NCBI RefSeq assembly: GCF_007671725.1
Contig: NZ_VCNM01000001.1
Span: forward strand, 496,001 to 560,000
DNA length: 64,000 bases
DNA from: Halorubrum depositum
Lineage (GTDB): Archaea; Halobacteriota; Halobacteria; Halobacteriales; Haloferacaceae
Direction: 5' to 3'
Below the pieces are notes generated by a model that saw only the letters and a program-made list of their open reading frames with translations, was not told the DNA's origin and ran no database searches. The translations under genes and the position numbers were made by a program. This document shows, piece by piece, positions 63,355-64,000 of the stretch. Within the stretch, counting starts at the first letter, position 1, and each line of letters begins with the position of its first letter.

Positions 63355-64000
63355 ATGGACATCCTCCGAAGCCTACGCGCGGTCTCCGAGGCGTCCGGCA
63401 CCGGCGTCGTCGACTGGGACCGGGCCGCGGCGGCCGCGAAGGCGAGCACGGACCCCGGCTCGGTCGCGCTCACGCCGGGCGAGCGCGAGGGGTACGCCGC
63501 CGACGTCCGGGACGCCCGCACGCGGCTCGGCGAGGTCGCGGGGATCGCGTTCGACGTCCCCGACGAGATCGAGGTGCAGAACCGTCACCACTGGATCGAC
63601 GCGAGCGTCGACACGTTCCGGAACGTGATGGCGCCGATCGAGGCGGCGGCGACGGGGCAGACGGAAGCGAGCGGCGCCCCCGACGGACCGGCGACCGGTG
63701 GCGACTGGACGAGCGAAGGCCCGCTCGACCGAGTGCGAGAGCCGTTCGGCGGGGGACAAGGGAGCGCCAGCGGTGCCGGGGGGTCCGGTGAAATCGACGT
63801 TTTCGGCGGTCCGGGCGGCCCGATCGCCGCGTTCTCGCGCGACGTCTCGCGGGTCGCCAACACCGGGACGATGGCGTTCGCGCTCGGCTTCCTCGCGCGG
63901 AACGTCCTCGGGCAGTACGACCCGCTGCTGCTCGCGGACGAGCCGGACGCGGAGCACGGCCTCTACTTCGTCCACCCGAACATCGTGCGCGTCGCGGCGT
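63355..64000 (+). CDS. Zinc-dependent metalloprotease, DUF2342/TIGR03624-like (5' part)
   Basis: The frame opens at ATG 63355 and runs off the window end, giving 215 residues. The sequence (LGEVAGIAFDVPDEIEVQNRHHWI near 60-82; NTGTMAFALGFLARNVLGQYDPLLL near 170-195) matches the N-terminal half of the DUF2342/TIGR03624 metalloprotease family, first noted beside coenzyme F420 genes in actinobacteria. The catalytic HExxH would lie beyond the window. A Gly/Ser-rich insert sits at about 105-155. Confidence 0.82.
   Translation, partial: MDILRSLRAVSEASGTGVVDWDRAAAAAKASTDPGSVALTPGEREGYAADVRDARTRLGEVAGIAFDVPDEIEVQNRHHWIDASVDTFRNVMAPIEAAATGQTEASGAPDGPATGGDWTSEGPLDRVREPFGGGQGSASGAGGSGEIDVFGGPGGPIAAFSRDVSRVANTGTMAFALGFLARNVLGQYDPLLLADEPDAEHGLYFVHPNIVRVAA

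Overview
The window looks like a chromosomal segment of a halophilic archaeon (class Halobacteria, probably Halorubrum-like). The evidence is very high G+C in the genes, acidic proteins rich in Asp, Glu, Gly, Val and Ala, TATA-type promoters (TTTATA-like) close to start codons, a tRNA-Glu without encoded CCA, and several families I know mainly from haloarchaea (DUF7512, DUF5789, RdfA, archaea-specific SMC-like protein). All family calls come from reading the translated sequence; no database search was run.

Layout. 0-5.6 kb: a sulfur gene cluster (rhodanese-metallo-beta-lactamase fusion, split YeeE/YedE transporter, PiT-type anion permease, DUF7512, TauE/SafE exporter, winged-helix regulator with a palindrome in its promoter). 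6-16 kb: an IclR regulator, a D-2-hydroxyacid dehydrogenase divergent from a ThDP enzyme with four 26-bp tandem repeats between them, NADP-malic enzyme fused to a phosphotransacetylase domain, and a large FAD/Fe-S D-lactate (glycolate)-type dehydrogenase. 16.0-16.3 kb: a non-coding, strongly folded repeat element. 16.3-25.5 kb: a carboxylate-CoA module: CoA-transferase, crotonase, tartrate/D-malate-type dehydrogenase, universal stress protein, complete TctC-TctB-TctA uptake system, thiolase-like protein and DUF35 partner. Both the crotonase and the thiolase-like protein lack the usual catalytic residues. 25.5-32 kb: VOC protein, quinone reductase, a second CoA-transferase, MFS carrier and IclR regulator, with a LarA-like (nickel-pincer) epimerase divergent from the regulator.

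32-36 kb: SMC-like ATPase plus RdfA, followed by a decay scar (headless SDR gene, orphan C-terminal fragment, orphan promoters). 36-42.3 kb: an orphan PD-(D/E)XK nuclease, 2-oxoacid dehydrogenase E1 alpha/beta with a free-standing lipoyl protein (no E2 or E3), a threonine synthase-like enzyme, a DUF5789 protein and a 49-residue zinc-ribbon microprotein. 42.3-51.3 kb: a glutamate-cysteine ligase-like protein, a polytopic membrane protein, a membrane glycosyltransferase and two divergent histidine kinases. 51.7-61 kb: ketopantoate reductase-like, TatD-like, an AddA/AddB-like helicase-nuclease pair, a DEDDy exonuclease, then a wrecked IS transposase beside tRNA-Glu(CTC). 61.8-64 kb: M42 peptidase, a small membrane protein and the start of a zinc-dependent metalloprotease.

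A recurring theme between 7 and 32 kb is handling of hydroxycarboxylates and their stereoisomers (D-hydroxyacid, D-lactate, D-malate/tartrate, LarA-type racemase, malic enzyme, tricarboxylate uptake) and their CoA esters. The best candidate for an undescribed system is the 16.3-25.5 kb module, where uptake, CoA transfer, an atypical crotonase and a Cys-less thiolase/DUF35 pair suggest a CoA-dependent cleavage pathway that does not match classical beta-oxidation.
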